NCBI RefSeq assembly: GCF_003065605.1 | Contig: NZ_CP026952.1 | Span: 2,418,001-2,482,000, forward strand | Direction: 5' to 3' | Length of the DNA: 64,000 bases | From: Aeromicrobium chenweiae | GTDB taxonomy: Bacteria > Actinomycetota > Actinomycetes > Propionibacteriales > Nocardioidaceae | Part shown: one piece after another, positions 1-10,448 of the stretch | How the letters are laid out: the number at the start of each line of letters is the position of its first letter | How positions within the stretch are numbered: position 1 is the first letter of the stretch | Translations under genes and position numbers: made by a program | The notes under the pieces: model-generated | What the model was told of the DNA's origin: nothing | The model's input: only the letters and a program-made list of their open reading frames with translations | The model's database searches: none

Positions 1-827
1 AAGACCTTGACGACGTCGTGACCGGTGAACACCTCCTCGATGTGACCGTTGAGGCGACCGGTGCTGGCCCACTGCTTGACGAACTGCGGCTGCGAGCGCT
101 TCGTGACCGCACGGGTGATCGCGAGTGCCAGCGGGATCGTCACCAGCGCGACCAGGGCGAGCAGGGGCGAGATCACGAACATCATCGCGAGCGTGCCGAT
201 GACCATGAGGAGCGAGGTGAGCAGCTGGCTCATGGTCTGCTGGAACGACTGGGCGATGTTGTCGATGTCGTTGGTCGTGCGCGAGAGCACCTCGCCGCGC
301 TCGGTGCGGTCGAAGTACGACAGCGGCAGACGGTTGATCTTCGCCTCGACGTCGTCGCGCAGGCGGGCCACGGTGCGCTGCACGACGATCGTGGTGAAAC
401 GGCCCTGGAACCACTGCAGCAGCGACGCCAGGACGTACAGGACGAGCACTCCGCCCAGCACCCACGAGAGGCTGGTGAAGTCGATGCCCGAGCCCGGCTG
501 CAGGTCCACGGACGAGACGAGGGACGCGAGCTGGTCCCGTCCGTCGGCGCGCAGGGTCGCCACGACCTCGGCCTTCGTGGTGCCGGCGGGGAACTGGTCG
601 GACAGGTAGCCGGTGAAGACGATGTCGGTCGCACGTCCGAGGACCTTGGGCCCGATCACGGACAGAGAGGTCGCGATGACGCCGAAGACCACGACACCCC
701 AGAGGATCCGGCGCTGGTCCAGCACGCGGTCGGCGAGGCGGCGCAGCGTGCCCTTGAAGTCCTGGGCCCGGGCCGGGGGCATGCCCATGCCCGCGAGTGC
801 CGGTCCGCCCGGCCGTCCGCCGCTCAT
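1..827 (-). CDS. ABC exporter half-transporter, membrane part (C-terminus outside window)
   Basis: This is the N-terminal ~275 residues of a type I ABC exporter-like protein. The frame runs off the left edge, so the ATPase domain is not in the window. After a Gly/Pro-rich start (MSGGRPGGPALAGMG) comes a multi-span membrane domain with the usual cytoplasmic-loop signatures (INRLPLSYFD followed by RTTNDI). The ATG overlaps the stop of the gene upstream as ATGA, so the two proteins are probably co-translated and form a heterodimeric exporter. The substrate cannot be told from sequence; such actinobacterial pairs are usually annotated as multidrug or lipid exporters. Confidence 0.85.
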   Translation of the reverse strand, partial: MSGGRPGGPALAGMGMPPARAQDFKGTLRRLADRVLDQRRILWGVVVFGVIATSLSVIGPKVLGRATDIVFTGYLSDQFPAGTTKAEVVATLRADGRDQLASLVSSVDLQPGSGIDFTSLSWVLGGVLVLYVLASLLQWFQGRFTTIVVQRTVARLRDDVEAKINRLPLSYFDRTERGEVLSRTTNDIDNIAQSFQQTMSQLLTSLLMVIGTLAMMFVISPLLALVALVTIPLALAITRAVTKRSQPQFVKQWASTGRLNGHIEEVFTGHDVVKV

Positions 828-2560
828 GCGGTCGCCTCCTCGAGCGTGAGCTGCGACAGGACGATCTCGCGGTAGACGCCGCAGGTCTCCATCAGCTCGT
901 CGTGGGTGCCGGTGCCGACGACCCGGCCCTCGTCCAGGACGACGATGCGGTCGGCGCCGCGGATCGTGGAGACGCGCTGGGCGACGATGATCACCGCGGA
1001 GTCGGCGGTCACCGTGCGCAGGGCCGCACGCAGCGCCGCGTCGGTGCCGTAGTCCAGGGCCGAGAAGGAGTCGTCGAACAGGTAGATCGCCGGGCGCTTG
1101 ATGATCGCGCGGGCGATCGCCAGGCGCTGGCGCTGGCCACCGGAGACGTTCGTGCCGCCCTGCGCGATCGGTGCCTCGAGCTGCTCGGGCATCCGGCGCA
1201 CGAAGTCGGTGGCCTGGGCGATCTCGAGGGCCGCCCACACCTCCTCGTCGGTCGCGTCCGGACGTCCGTACCGCAGGTTCGAACCCACCGTGCCGGAGAA
1301 CAGGAAGGGGCGCTGCGGCACCAGTCCGATCGCGGCCCACACGTCCTCGGGGCGCAGCGAGCGGACGTCGTGGCCGTCGATCCGGACCGTGCCGGACGTC
1401 GCGTCGAACAGCCGCGGGACGAGCCCGAGCAGGGTCGACTTGCCGCTGCCGGTCGAGCCGATGATCGCGGTGGTCTCCCCCGGGCGCGCGACGAGGTCGA
1501 TCCCGTGCAGGACGTCGTGCTCGGCGCCGGGGAACGCGAACGAGGCGTCCTGGATGTCGACCCGGCCCTCGGACAGCGTGACCGGGACCGCTCCGTCGGG
1601 GGCCTGGACGCTCGGCTCGGTGCGGAGCACCTCGGTGATGCGCTCCGCCGACACCTCGGCGCGGGGCCAGAGCATCAGCATGAACGTGGCCATCATGACC
1701 GACATGAGGATCTGGACCAGGTAGTTCTGGAACGCGGTCAGGGTGCCGACGTCCAGGTCGCCGCTGCCGATGCGGTAGCCGCCGAACCACGTGGCCAGCA
1801 CGACCGAGACGTTCATGATGAGCATGACGATCGGGAACATCATGGCCATGAGCCGGCCGACCGCGATCGCGACCTCCATGTTCTCGCGGTTCGCGTCGCC
1901 GAAGCGGCGGCCCTCGTAGTCCTCCTTGACGAACGCCCGGATCACCCGGATCCCCATGATCTGCTCGCGCATGACCCCGTTGATCGCGTCGATCTTGACC
2001 TGCAGGAGGCGGAACAGCGGACGCATCTGGCGGATCACGAGCCCGATGCTGATCACGAGCGCCGGGATCACCAGCAGCAGGAGGCCGGAGAGCTCGACGT
2101 CCTGGCGCAGCGCCATGGCGATGCCGCCGAAGCACATGATCGGGGCGGTCACGAGCAGCGTGAGCGCCATGAAGACGATGAGCTGGACCTGCTGGACGTC
2201 GTTCGTGGACCGCGTGATGAGGGTCGGCGCGCCCAGCTGGGCCATCTCGCGGGCGGCGAAGGTCTCCACTGTGCCGAACACGCCGGCGCGCAGGTCTCGG
2301 CCGAGGGCCATCGACGTCCGGGCACCGTAGTAGACCGCGATGATCGTGCACACGACCTGCAGGAACGTGATGGCCAGCATCACGACGCCGGTGCGGACGA
2401 TGAAGCCGGTGTCGCCCAGCACGACGCCCCGGTCGATGATGTCGGCGTTGAGGCCGGGCAGGTACAGGTTGGCCAGCGTCTGGACGAGCTGGAAGAACAG
2501 CACCACCGCGATCGGACGCTTGTACGGCGCGAGGTACGTCCTCAGCAGCGGCAGAAGCAT
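824..2560 (-). CDS. ABC exporter half-transporter (membrane domain fused to ATPase)
   Basis: A 578-residue protein with a six-span exporter membrane domain (about residues 15-300) followed by a complete nucleotide-binding domain. Walker A is GSTGSGKST (near residue 370), the signature is VSGGQRQRLAIARA, and Walker B is IYLFDDSFSALD. In Walker B the residue after the second Asp is Ser instead of the usual catalytic Glu, which is common in the degenerate half of heterodimeric exporters, so the partner at 1-827 may carry the working ATP site. The start is MLLPLLRTYLAPYKRP with an ATG. It is the first gene of a two-gene unit, preceded by an inverted repeat at 2636-2721. Confidence 0.9.
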   Translation of the reverse strand: MLLPLLRTYLAPYKRPIAVVLFFQLVQTLANLYLPGLNADIIDRGVVLGDTGFIVRTGVVMLAITFLQVVCTIIAVYYGARTSMALGRDLRAGVFGTVETFAAREMAQLGAPTLITRSTNDVQQVQLIVFMALTLLVTAPIMCFGGIAMALRQDVELSGLLLLVIPALVISIGLVIRQMRPLFRLLQVKIDAINGVMREQIMGIRVIRAFVKEDYEGRRFGDANRENMEVAIAVGRLMAMMFPIVMLIMNVSVVLATWFGGYRIGSGDLDVGTLTAFQNYLVQILMSVMMATFMLMLWPRAEVSAERITEVLRTEPSVQAPDGAVPVTLSEGRVDIQDASFAFPGAEHDVLHGIDLVARPGETTAIIGSTGSGKSTLLGLVPRLFDATSGTVRIDGHDVRSLRPEDVWAAIGLVPQRPFLFSGTVGSNLRYGRPDATDEEVWAALEIAQATDFVRRMPEQLEAPIAQGGTNVSGGQRQRLAIARAIIKRPAIYLFDDSFSALDYGTDAALRAALRTVTADSAVIIVAQRVSTIRGADRIVVLDEGRVVGTGTHDELMETCGVYREIVLSQLTLEEATA

Positions 2561-2635
2561 TGCCTCAGGCTATCTCGGCGCCCCGCCGTCGGCCGCGTGG
2601 GCGACGTCGTCCGTTCCGACCGCCCCCCCGCTGGG

Positions 2636-2721
2636 GTTTCCCAGGAGAACCCCGAAAGCCGGCACCTCGCCCCTGTCGCGACCAGTGGGAAGCGTCCGGT
2701 CCGGGGGTTCTCCTGGGAAAC
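2636..2721. repeat. 18-bp perfect inverted repeat between gntP and the ABC exporter genes
   Basis: Arms GTTTCCCAGGAGAACCCC at 2636-2653 and its exact reverse complement at 2704-2721 are separated by 50 bp. Each arm with flanking bases is itself nearly palindromic (GGGGTT...AACCCC). It lies in the 177-bp gap downstream of gntP and upstream of the ABC genes, where it could terminate the gluconate operon, although no T-run follows. It could also be a dispersed intergenic repeat. Confidence 0.7.
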
Positions 2722-2737
2722 TGCGCCGCGTCGCCGG

Positions 2738-4123
2738 TCAGACGACGAGGTTGAGCGCCAGCACCACGACCAGGCCGCTGACCGACAGGACGGTCTCCAT
2801 GATCGACCAGCTCTTGATCGTCTGGCCGACGGTCAGGCCGAAGTACTCCTTGACCAACCAGAACCCTGCGTCGTTGACGTGCGAGAAGAACACCGAGCCG
2901 GCACCGATCGCGAGGACGAGCAGCGACACCTCGCCGCTCGGCAGGTCCGCGGCGATCGGCACCATGATGCCCGCGGCGGTGATCGTGGCGACGGTGGCGG
3001 AGCCGGTGGCCACGCGGATGACGACCGCCACGAGCCAGGCGATCAGCAGGACGGACACCCCGCTGTCACGGACGAAGTCGGCCACGACCTCGGCGATCCC
3101 GGTGTCGACGAGCGTCTGCTTGAAGCCGCCGCCCGCGCCGACGATGAGGATGATGCCGGCGATCGGCGGCAGCGAGCTGCTCAGCACGTCGGACACGTCC
3201 TCCTTGGACATGCCCGTGCCGATGCCGAACGTGAACACGGCCACCAGGACCGCGATGAGCAGGGCGACGAACGGCTCGCCGATGAAGTCCAGGATGCTGC
3301 GCAGCGTCGTGCCGTCGTCGACCGCGATGTCGCCGAACGCCTTGCCCATCATCAGCACCACCGGCAGCAGGACCGTCGCCAGGGTGATGCCGAAGCTCGG
3401 TCGGCGCTCGCGCTTCTCGGTCGACGCGTCGTACAGGTCACCGGCCGGAACCGGCACCCAGCGGTCGGCGAAGCGCGCGAAGACCGGGCCGGCGAGCACG
3501 ATCGTCGGGATCGCGACGAGGACGCCGAGGCCGAGCGTCAGGCCCAGGTTGGCGTCCACCAGGTCGATCGCCGCGAGAGGACCGGGGTGCGGCGGCACGA
3601 AGCCGTGCATCGCGGACAGTCCCGCGAGTGCGGGAATGCCCAAGGAGATGATCGACCGCTCCGCACGCTTGGCGACCAGGAAGATGACCGGCATCAGCAG
3701 CACGAGGCCGATCTCGAAGAACATCGGCAGACCGATGATCGCGCCGATCGCGGCCATCGACCACGGCAGCATGCGCTGGCTCGAGCGCCCCACGATCGTG
3801 TCGACGATCTGGTCCGCGCCGCCGGAGTCGGCGAGCAGCTTGCCGAACATCGCACCGAGTGCGATCAGCACGCCGACACCGGACACGGTGCTGCCCACGC
3901 CCGCGCTGAAGCTCGCGACGACGTCGAGCATCGCCCGTCCGGCGATCGCGCCGACCGTCAGGGCACCGAGGATCAGGGCCAGGAACGGGTGGAGCTTGAA
4001 GTAGGTGATCGCGATGACCAGCACCGCGATCCCGATCAGCGCGGCGGCGATGAGCTGCCCGGTGCCGGCGACGGCCTCGACGGGCTCGGGTGCTGCGGCG
4101 GTGGCGAGTGCGGCCAGATTCAT
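2738..4123 (-). CDS. gntP: Gluconate permease, GntP family
   Basis: A 461-residue, highly hydrophobic protein with about 12 predicted membrane spans. It matches the GntP gluconate:H+ symporter family in length and in conserved stretches such as LPMFFEIGLVLLMPV, GFVPPHPGPLAAIDLV and FFSHVNDAGFWLVKEYFG near the C-terminus. The start chosen (MNLAALATAAAPE) is the ATG that overlaps the gluconokinase stop as ATGA; a longer open frame upstream is only a shadow of the kinase gene. Together with the kinase it imports gluconate and feeds it to 6-phosphogluconate. Some GntP relatives carry other sugar acids, but the kinase partner argues for gluconate. Confidence 0.93.
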   Translation of the reverse strand: MNLAALATAAAPEPVEAVAGTGQLIAAALIGIAVLVIAITYFKLHPFLALILGALTVGAIAGRAMLDVVASFSAGVGSTVSGVGVLIALGAMFGKLLADSGGADQIVDTIVGRSSQRMLPWSMAAIGAIIGLPMFFEIGLVLLMPVIFLVAKRAERSIISLGIPALAGLSAMHGFVPPHPGPLAAIDLVDANLGLTLGLGVLVAIPTIVLAGPVFARFADRWVPVPAGDLYDASTEKRERRPSFGITLATVLLPVVLMMGKAFGDIAVDDGTTLRSILDFIGEPFVALLIAVLVAVFTFGIGTGMSKEDVSDVLSSSLPPIAGIILIVGAGGGFKQTLVDTGIAEVVADFVRDSGVSVLLIAWLVAVVIRVATGSATVATITAAGIMVPIAADLPSGEVSLLVLAIGAGSVFFSHVNDAGFWLVKEYFGLTVGQTIKSWSIMETVLSVSGLVVVLALNLVV

Positions 4124-4635
4124 GCGTCGTCTCCTTCGGACAGTCCGGCGCGGGCGATGAACGCGTCGACGATCTCGGCCGGGTTCGGGGTGATGTCGAA
4201 CGCCCAGCCGCGCTCGTCGTCCTGCAGCGGCTCGAGCGTCTCCTCCTGCGACTGCAGCAGGGACGAGGGCATGAAGTGCTCGCGGTGGTCCATGCGGGAC
4301 TTGATGAGGTCGTGGCCACCGGTGAGGTGCAGGAAGACGACGCGCGGTGCGGCGTCGACGAGAACGTCGCGGTAGGCGCGGCGCAGGGCCGAGCAGCTCA
4401 CGACACCGCCGGACCCGTCGTGGTCGGCCAGCCAGCGGCCGATGTCCTCGAGCCACGGCCAGCGGTCCTCGTCCGTCAGCGGCGTGCCGGCGGACATCTT
4501 GGCGATGTTCGCCTCGGAGTGGAAGGCGTCACCGTCCTCGTACTCGATGCCGAACCGGTCGGCCAGCTCGTGACCCACGGCGGACTTCCCCACCCCGGAG
4601 ATGCCCATGACGACGACCAGTGGTGTAGCTCCCAT
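4120..4635 (-). CDS. gntK: Gluconokinase (thermoresistant GntK type)
   Basis: A 171-residue P-loop kinase that phosphorylates D-gluconate to 6-phosphogluconate. The Walker A motif GISGVGKSAVG is near the N-terminus, and the family motifs DGDAFHSEANIAKMSAGTPL and DEDRWPWL follow; the latter are characteristic of GntK. The frame is open a further 15 codons upstream, but the ATG at 4635 is preferred because a TAGTGT element sits 7 nt before it (leaderless promoter geometry) and the motif spacing then fits the family length. It is translationally coupled to gntP downstream. Confidence 0.92.
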   Translation of the reverse strand: MGATPLVVVMGISGVGKSAVGHELADRFGIEYEDGDAFHSEANIAKMSAGTPLTDEDRWPWLEDIGRWLADHDGSGGVVSCSALRRAYRDVLVDAAPRVVFLHLTGGHDLIKSRMDHREHFMPSSLLQSQEETLEPLQDDERGWAFDITPNPAEIVDAFIARAGLSEGDDA

Positions 4636-4642
4636 GCCCGGC

Positions 4643-4648
4643 ACACTA
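4643..4648 (-). promoter_or_regulatory. -10 element of gntK (leaderless)
   Basis: TAGTGT on the minus strand ends 7 nt before the gntK ATG, so transcription would begin at or next to the start codon. No Shine-Dalgarno sequence is present. No convincing -35 was seen. Confidence 0.5.
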
Positions 4649-4692
4649 TGCCTGGACGCGCCGGCGACGGGCAGCGACACCCCGACCGGTGC

Positions 4693-6219
4693 CTACAGCA
4701 GGTCCTTGAGCTCCTTGGGCAGCTCGAAGTCCTGACCGCCCTGGGCGGGGAAGCCGAAGGCGTTGGCGCCCTCGTTCTTCGGGGCACTGGTCGCCTGGGC
4801 GGCACGCTTCGCGGGGTTGCCCGAGACGCGCTTGCCCTTCTTCTTCTGCTGCGGCTTCTGCTTCGCGCCGGCCCGCTTGCCGGGCATCCCGGGGATGCCG
4901 GGCATGCCCGGGATCCCGCCGCCCTTGGCCATCTGCTGCATCATCTTCTGCATCCCGAAGAACTGGTCGACCAGGCTGTTGACGTCCTTGACCTCGGTGC
5001 CCGAGCCCTTCGAGATCCGCAACCGGCGGGAGCCGTCGATGATCTTGGGGTTGTCGCGCTCGGCCGGCGTCATGGACTTGATGATCGCCTTGATCTTGTC
5101 GAACTGGCGCTCGTCGAAGTTGTTGATCTGCTCCTTGTACTGCCCCATGCCGGGGATCATGCCCATGACCTTGGACATCGAGCCCAGCTTGGCGATGCCC
5201 TCGAGCTGCTTGAGCAGGTCGTCCATCGTGAACGAGCCGCCCATGAGCCGCTCGGCGTCCTTGGCGGCCTGGTCGGCGTCGAACGCCTTCTCGGCCTGCT
5301 CGATCAGGGTGAGCATGTCGCCCATGTCGAGGATGCGGCCGGCCATCCGGTCGGGGTGGAACGTCTCGAAGTCGGTGAGCTTCTCGCCGGTCGAGGCGAA
5401 CATGATCGGACGCCCGGTGATCGAGCGCACCGAGAGGGCCGCGCCACCGCGGGCGTCGCCGTCCAGCTTGGTCAGCACGACGCCGGTGAAGTCGACGCCC
5501 TCGAGGAAGGCCTGCGCGGTGACGACGGCGTCCTGGCCGATCATCGCGTCGATGACGAACAGCACCTCGTCGGGGTCGACGGCCGCACGGATGTCGGCGG
5601 CCTGCTGCATGAGCTCGGCGTCGATGCCGAGGCGTCCGGCGGTGTCGACGATGACGACGTCGTGGAGCGTGCGGCGTGCCTCGGCCAGACCGGCGGTCGC
5701 GACCTGGACCGGGTCACCGACGCCGTTGCCGGGCTCGGGCGCGAAGACCGAGACGCCGGCCTGCCCGCCGACGACCTGCAGCTGGGTGACGGCGTTGGGG
5801 CGCTGGAGGTCGCAGGCCACCAGCATCGGCGACTTGCCCTGCTCCTTGAGCCACAGCGCGAGCTTGCCGGCGAGGGTCGTCTTGCCGGCGCCCTGCAGGC
5901 CCGCGAGCATGATGACCGTGGGCGGGTTCTTGGCGTAGCGGATGCGGCGGGTCTCGCCGCCCAGGATCGTGACGAGCTCGTCGTTGACGATCTTGATGAC
6001 CTGCTGCGCGGGGTTCAGCGCCTGGCTGACCTCGGCGCCCGAGGCCCGCTCCTTGACGTTGGCGATGAACTCGCGGACGACCGGTACCGCGACGTCGGCG
6101 TCCAGCAGGGCGACTCGGATCTCGCGGGCGACCGCGTCGATGTCGGCCTCGGAGAGTCGACCCTTGCCGCGCAGGTTCTTGAACGCTGACTGCAGGCGAT
6201 CTTGCAGGGTGTCGAACAT
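4693..6219 (-). CDS. ffh: Signal recognition particle protein (SRP54 GTPase)
   Basis: A 508-residue protein that binds signal peptides of nascent membrane proteins and SRP RNA, and docks with FtsY. The N-domain occupies about residues 1-90. The G-domain begins with P-loop GLQGAGKTT (107-115) and contains the DTAGR motif. The M-domain, with the Met-rich helices (FGMQKMMQQMAKGG), follows from about residue 320. The C-terminus is extended and basic, with Gly-Met-Pro repeats (IPGMPGIPGMPG) and a Lys-rich stretch, typical of actinobacterial Ffh. A possible -10 (TAGAGT, 6262-6267) lies about 45 nt upstream. It follows glnD, a common actinobacterial order. Confidence 0.97.
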   Translation of the reverse strand: MFDTLQDRLQSAFKNLRGKGRLSEADIDAVAREIRVALLDADVAVPVVREFIANVKERASGAEVSQALNPAQQVIKIVNDELVTILGGETRRIRYAKNPPTVIMLAGLQGAGKTTLAGKLALWLKEQGKSPMLVACDLQRPNAVTQLQVVGGQAGVSVFAPEPGNGVGDPVQVATAGLAEARRTLHDVVIVDTAGRLGIDAELMQQAADIRAAVDPDEVLFVIDAMIGQDAVVTAQAFLEGVDFTGVVLTKLDGDARGGAALSVRSITGRPIMFASTGEKLTDFETFHPDRMAGRILDMGDMLTLIEQAEKAFDADQAAKDAERLMGGSFTMDDLLKQLEGIAKLGSMSKVMGMIPGMGQYKEQINNFDERQFDKIKAIIKSMTPAERDNPKIIDGSRRLRISKGSGTEVKDVNSLVDQFFGMQKMMQQMAKGGGIPGMPGIPGMPGKRAGAKQKPQQKKKGKRVSGNPAKRAAQATSAPKNEGANAFGFPAQGGQDFELPKELKDLL

Positions 6220-6281
6220 GGGGTTGTCGTCGTCCTCAGGAAGAAGGTGGGGGTCTGATCAACTCTAACCGAGGCCCCGAG

Positions 6282-6302
6282 CGCCCCTGCCGGTCCGGGG
6301 CG
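6282..6302 (-). terminator. Candidate hairpin after glnD
   Basis: CGCCCC (6282-6287) and GGGGCG (6297-6302) pair across 9 nt, 18-38 nt past the glnD stop. There is no T-run, so termination is only a guess. Confidence 0.35.
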
Positions 6303-6319
6303 GTGCGTCGGCATCACGG

Positions 6320-8599
6320 TCACGTCAGGGCTGCTGCCAGGGCGTCGCGCAGCTTCTCGGCGGTAGGTCCGTCGAGACGGTTCCCGTCCACGTCGACGAC
6401 GTAGAAGACGTCGCGGACCTCGTCCCCGTACGTCGACATGTGGGCCGAGCGGATCGACAGGCCGAGGGAGGCGATCTGGTCGCACACCGTCCACACGAGC
6501 CCCCTCCGGTCGTGCGCCCGGACCTCGACGACCGTGGCCGTCTCCGAGACGTTGCCGAGCAGTCGTACGCGGGCATCCTCCGCGTCGGGGATCGACGCGA
6601 GCTCGAGCCGGCCGGCCAGGTCGAGGTCCCCCGCCATCGCGGGCCGGAGGCGTTCGGTCAGGCGGGCCGGGTCGACGTCCTGGCGCGACACCTCCCACAG
6701 CGACACCGCGACGTCGCCGAGCGTGACGGTGCGCGCGGAGCGGATCGCGAGGCCGGCCAGCGCCAGTCCACCGGCGAGATCGGCCATGACGCCCCGGCGG
6801 TTCGCGGTGACGATCGTGAGCAGCGAGCCGCCCTGGTGCGGCTCGACCGTCAGCGTGAAGTCCGCGGGTCCCGTGGTCCCCCAGTCGGGGACCGGCACGT
6901 GGACAGGCCAGCCCTCGTACGCCTCGGCGTCCGGGCTGCCGACCGACTCGTCGAGGACGCCCCGGACCTTCTCGACGAGTCCTTCGATGAGCCCGCGTCG
7001 CCAGGTCGACCACGCACTCGCGCCGGTGGACTGGGCGTCCGAGGCCGTCAGGGCGGCCAGGAGGTCCAGGAAGTCCTCCGTGCCCACGATCTCCGCGACG
7101 TTCGCCGCGGTCGAGGGGTCCTCGATGTCACGTCGTGTCGCGATCGTCGGCAGCAGCAGGTGCCAGCGCACGAGGCGTCCCACGACGTCGGCGTCGGCCG
7201 CGTCGAACCCCCACCGCAGGGCGATGCGGGTCGCCATCGGCTCGCCCACCTCGGAGTGGTCGCCCGCGACGCCCTTGCCGATGTCGTGCAGCAGCGCGGC
7301 CACGGCCAGGAGGTCGGGACGGGCGACGTCGCGCTTGATCGCCGCGGCGTGGACGCACGCCTCCAGGCTGTGCCGGTCGACGGTGAAGCGATGCACCGGC
7401 GACGAGGACCCGCGCAGGCGGATGGGCGCCCACTCGGGCAGCACGCGGTCGACCACCCCGGCGAAGTCGAGCTCGTCCCACACGCGCACGAGCCCCGGTC
7501 CGGCGGTGAGCAGGTCGACCAAGTGTCGGCGGGCCGTGGGCGGCCAGGGATCGGGCAGCTCGCCCATCGTCCTGGCCAGCCGGACCGCGGACCCCGGGCC
7601 GAGGGGCAGACCCTCGCGTGCGGCGGCGGCCGCGGCCCGCAGGGCGAGCTCGGGGTCCGTCGCGGGATCGGCGTCCTTGGTCACGATGACCTCACCCGCG
7701 AGGACGCCGACCCCGTCGCCGAGGGGCAGGACCTTGGGGCCGCGGGACGTGATCGTCCCCTTGCGGGGCGGAGCGAGCGCGTCGTCCACCTTGCGCCAGG
7801 CCAGCGAGGCCAGGTGCGCGATCCGGCGACCGATCTGTCGGGTGTGCAGGTCGAGCTCCTCGGCCCCCATCCCCAGCACCGCCGCCACGTCGGGGATGAC
7901 GTCCGCGTCGAGCCGCTCGACCCGGCGCCCCACGGTCTGGTGCAGGGCGTCGCGGACGTCGAGCAGGGAGCTGCGCAGCCACTCGGACTCCCCGTGCGGG
8001 ACGTCGATGAGCCACGTCGCGACGAGCGCGCGCAGGATCACGCTGTCGCGCAGTCCCCCGCCCGACTCCTTCAGGTCGGGGACCGCGGCGTGCGCGAGCC
8101 AGCCGGCCCGCTCGATGCGGGCCTGACGTGCCTGGCGCACCTCCTCCACGCGGGTGCGGGCGTCTCGCCGCCAGTCCGCGAGGACCTCCGAGCGCAGGCC
8201 CAGGACCAGCCCCGAGTCACCGGCGACCGGGCGGGCATCGAGCATGCCCATCGCCGCGCGGTGGTCGCTCGCTGCGGCGTCGCGCATCTGGACGGTGTCC
8301 CGCACGGAGTGGTCGAGCGCCACCCCGTCGTCCCACAGCGGGTACCAGATGGCCTCGGCGACCTCGCGGACGACGGACTCCTCGACCGACGGGTCGTGCA
8401 GCAGGACGACGTCCAGGTCGCTGAAGGGAGAGAGCTCGGAGCGGCCGTACCCGCCGACCGCGACCAGCGCGAGTCCCCCGCCCTCCCGCGGGTCGCCCCC
8501 GCTGTCGGGCACCGCCGCCGCGAACAGCTGCCGCAGGCGCCGGTCGGCCTCCAGGGCCCGGTCGGCGCGGCGGCGGGCGAGATCGGGATGGTCGGTCAC
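6320..8599 (-). CDS. glnD: [Protein-PII] uridylyl/adenylyltransferase GlnD
   Basis: About 759 residues with the GlnD domain order: a nucleotidyltransferase domain with GGYGRSELSPFSDLDVVLLH near the N-terminus, an HD phosphohydrolase domain around LLHDIGKGVAGDHSEVG, and two C-terminal ACT domains (starting near GGSLLTIVTANRRGVMADLA and VEVRAHDRRGLVWTV). It modifies and demodifies the PII protein encoded just upstream; in actinobacteria the modification is adenylylation. The GTG at 8599 is chosen because TAGCCT sits exactly 6 nt before it (8606-8611); a GTG two codons earlier is also possible. It is the last gene of the amtB-glnK-glnD set. Confidence 0.95.
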   Translation of the reverse strand: MTDHPDLARRRADRALEADRRLRQLFAAAVPDSGGDPREGGGLALVAVGGYGRSELSPFSDLDVVLLHDPSVEESVVREVAEAIWYPLWDDGVALDHSVRDTVQMRDAAASDHRAAMGMLDARPVAGDSGLVLGLRSEVLADWRRDARTRVEEVRQARQARIERAGWLAHAAVPDLKESGGGLRDSVILRALVATWLIDVPHGESEWLRSSLLDVRDALHQTVGRRVERLDADVIPDVAAVLGMGAEELDLHTRQIGRRIAHLASLAWRKVDDALAPPRKGTITSRGPKVLPLGDGVGVLAGEVIVTKDADPATDPELALRAAAAAAREGLPLGPGSAVRLARTMGELPDPWPPTARRHLVDLLTAGPGLVRVWDELDFAGVVDRVLPEWAPIRLRGSSSPVHRFTVDRHSLEACVHAAAIKRDVARPDLLAVAALLHDIGKGVAGDHSEVGEPMATRIALRWGFDAADADVVGRLVRWHLLLPTIATRRDIEDPSTAANVAEIVGTEDFLDLLAALTASDAQSTGASAWSTWRRGLIEGLVEKVRGVLDESVGSPDAEAYEGWPVHVPVPDWGTTGPADFTLTVEPHQGGSLLTIVTANRRGVMADLAGGLALAGLAIRSARTVTLGDVAVSLWEVSRQDVDPARLTERLRPAMAGDLDLAGRLELASIPDAEDARVRLLGNVSETATVVEVRAHDRRGLVWTVCDQIASLGLSIRSAHMSTYGDEVRDVFYVVDVDGNRLDGPTAEKLRDALAAALT

Positions 8600-8605
8600 G
8601 AGCAC

Positions 8606-8611
8606 AGGCTA
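8606..8611 (-). promoter_or_regulatory. -10 element directly before glnD
   Basis: TAGCCT lies 6 nt upstream of the GTG at 8599, which would give glnD its own leaderless transcript in addition to read-through from amtB-glnK. Confidence 0.4.
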
Positions 8612-8627
8612 GTGCGCCCCCACACGA

Positions 8628-8690
8628 CGCTGGGCCTGACGTTTCGACGAACACGCCGTCGGCGTGTCTGCCAGAACGTCAGGCCCAGCG
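8628..8690. terminator. Long nested hairpin between glnK and glnD
   Basis: A 16-bp perfect inverted repeat (CGCTGGGCCTGACGTT at 8628-8643, mirrored at 8675-8690) encloses a second hairpin, ACACGCC/GGCGTGT (8651-8657 and 8661-8667). It starts 9 nt after the glnK stop. It could attenuate transcription from amtB-glnK into glnD or protect the upstream mRNA; there is no T-run. Confidence 0.65.
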
Positions 8691-8698
8691 AGGTGGGG

Positions 8699-10293
<1,595 letters not shown>

Positions 10294-10380
10294 GAAACCT
10301 CCGAAGTGGTGACTGCGGGCGTGATGCCACCCGCTGCGTCACAGCCTGATTGCGGAGGATTTCAAGATGCCGCCCCTGGT

Positions 10381-10427
10381 GTTGCGACCAGGTCACGAAA
10401 TCGGATGCCGTGTTAACACCGTGTTTC
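10381..10427 (-). promoter_or_regulatory. GlnR-type operator upstream of amtB
   Basis: On the minus strand GTGAC-N6-GCAAC (10381-10396) fits the actinobacterial GlnR a/b half-site pair. A second pair, GAAAC-N6-TTAAC (10412-10427), lies 15 nt away. Both are 88-134 nt upstream of the amtB ATG, in the 155-bp gap after ftsY. Confidence 0.6.
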
Positions 10428-10448
10428 GGGCCCTGCGGCCGGCCGGCC

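Noticed and set aside
797-4375. Very long plus-strand open frame (1192 codons)
   Set aside because: Antisense to the ABC, gntP and gntK genes; composition (Arg, Asp, His, Gln rich without hydrophobic core) is typical of a shadow frame in high-GC DNA.
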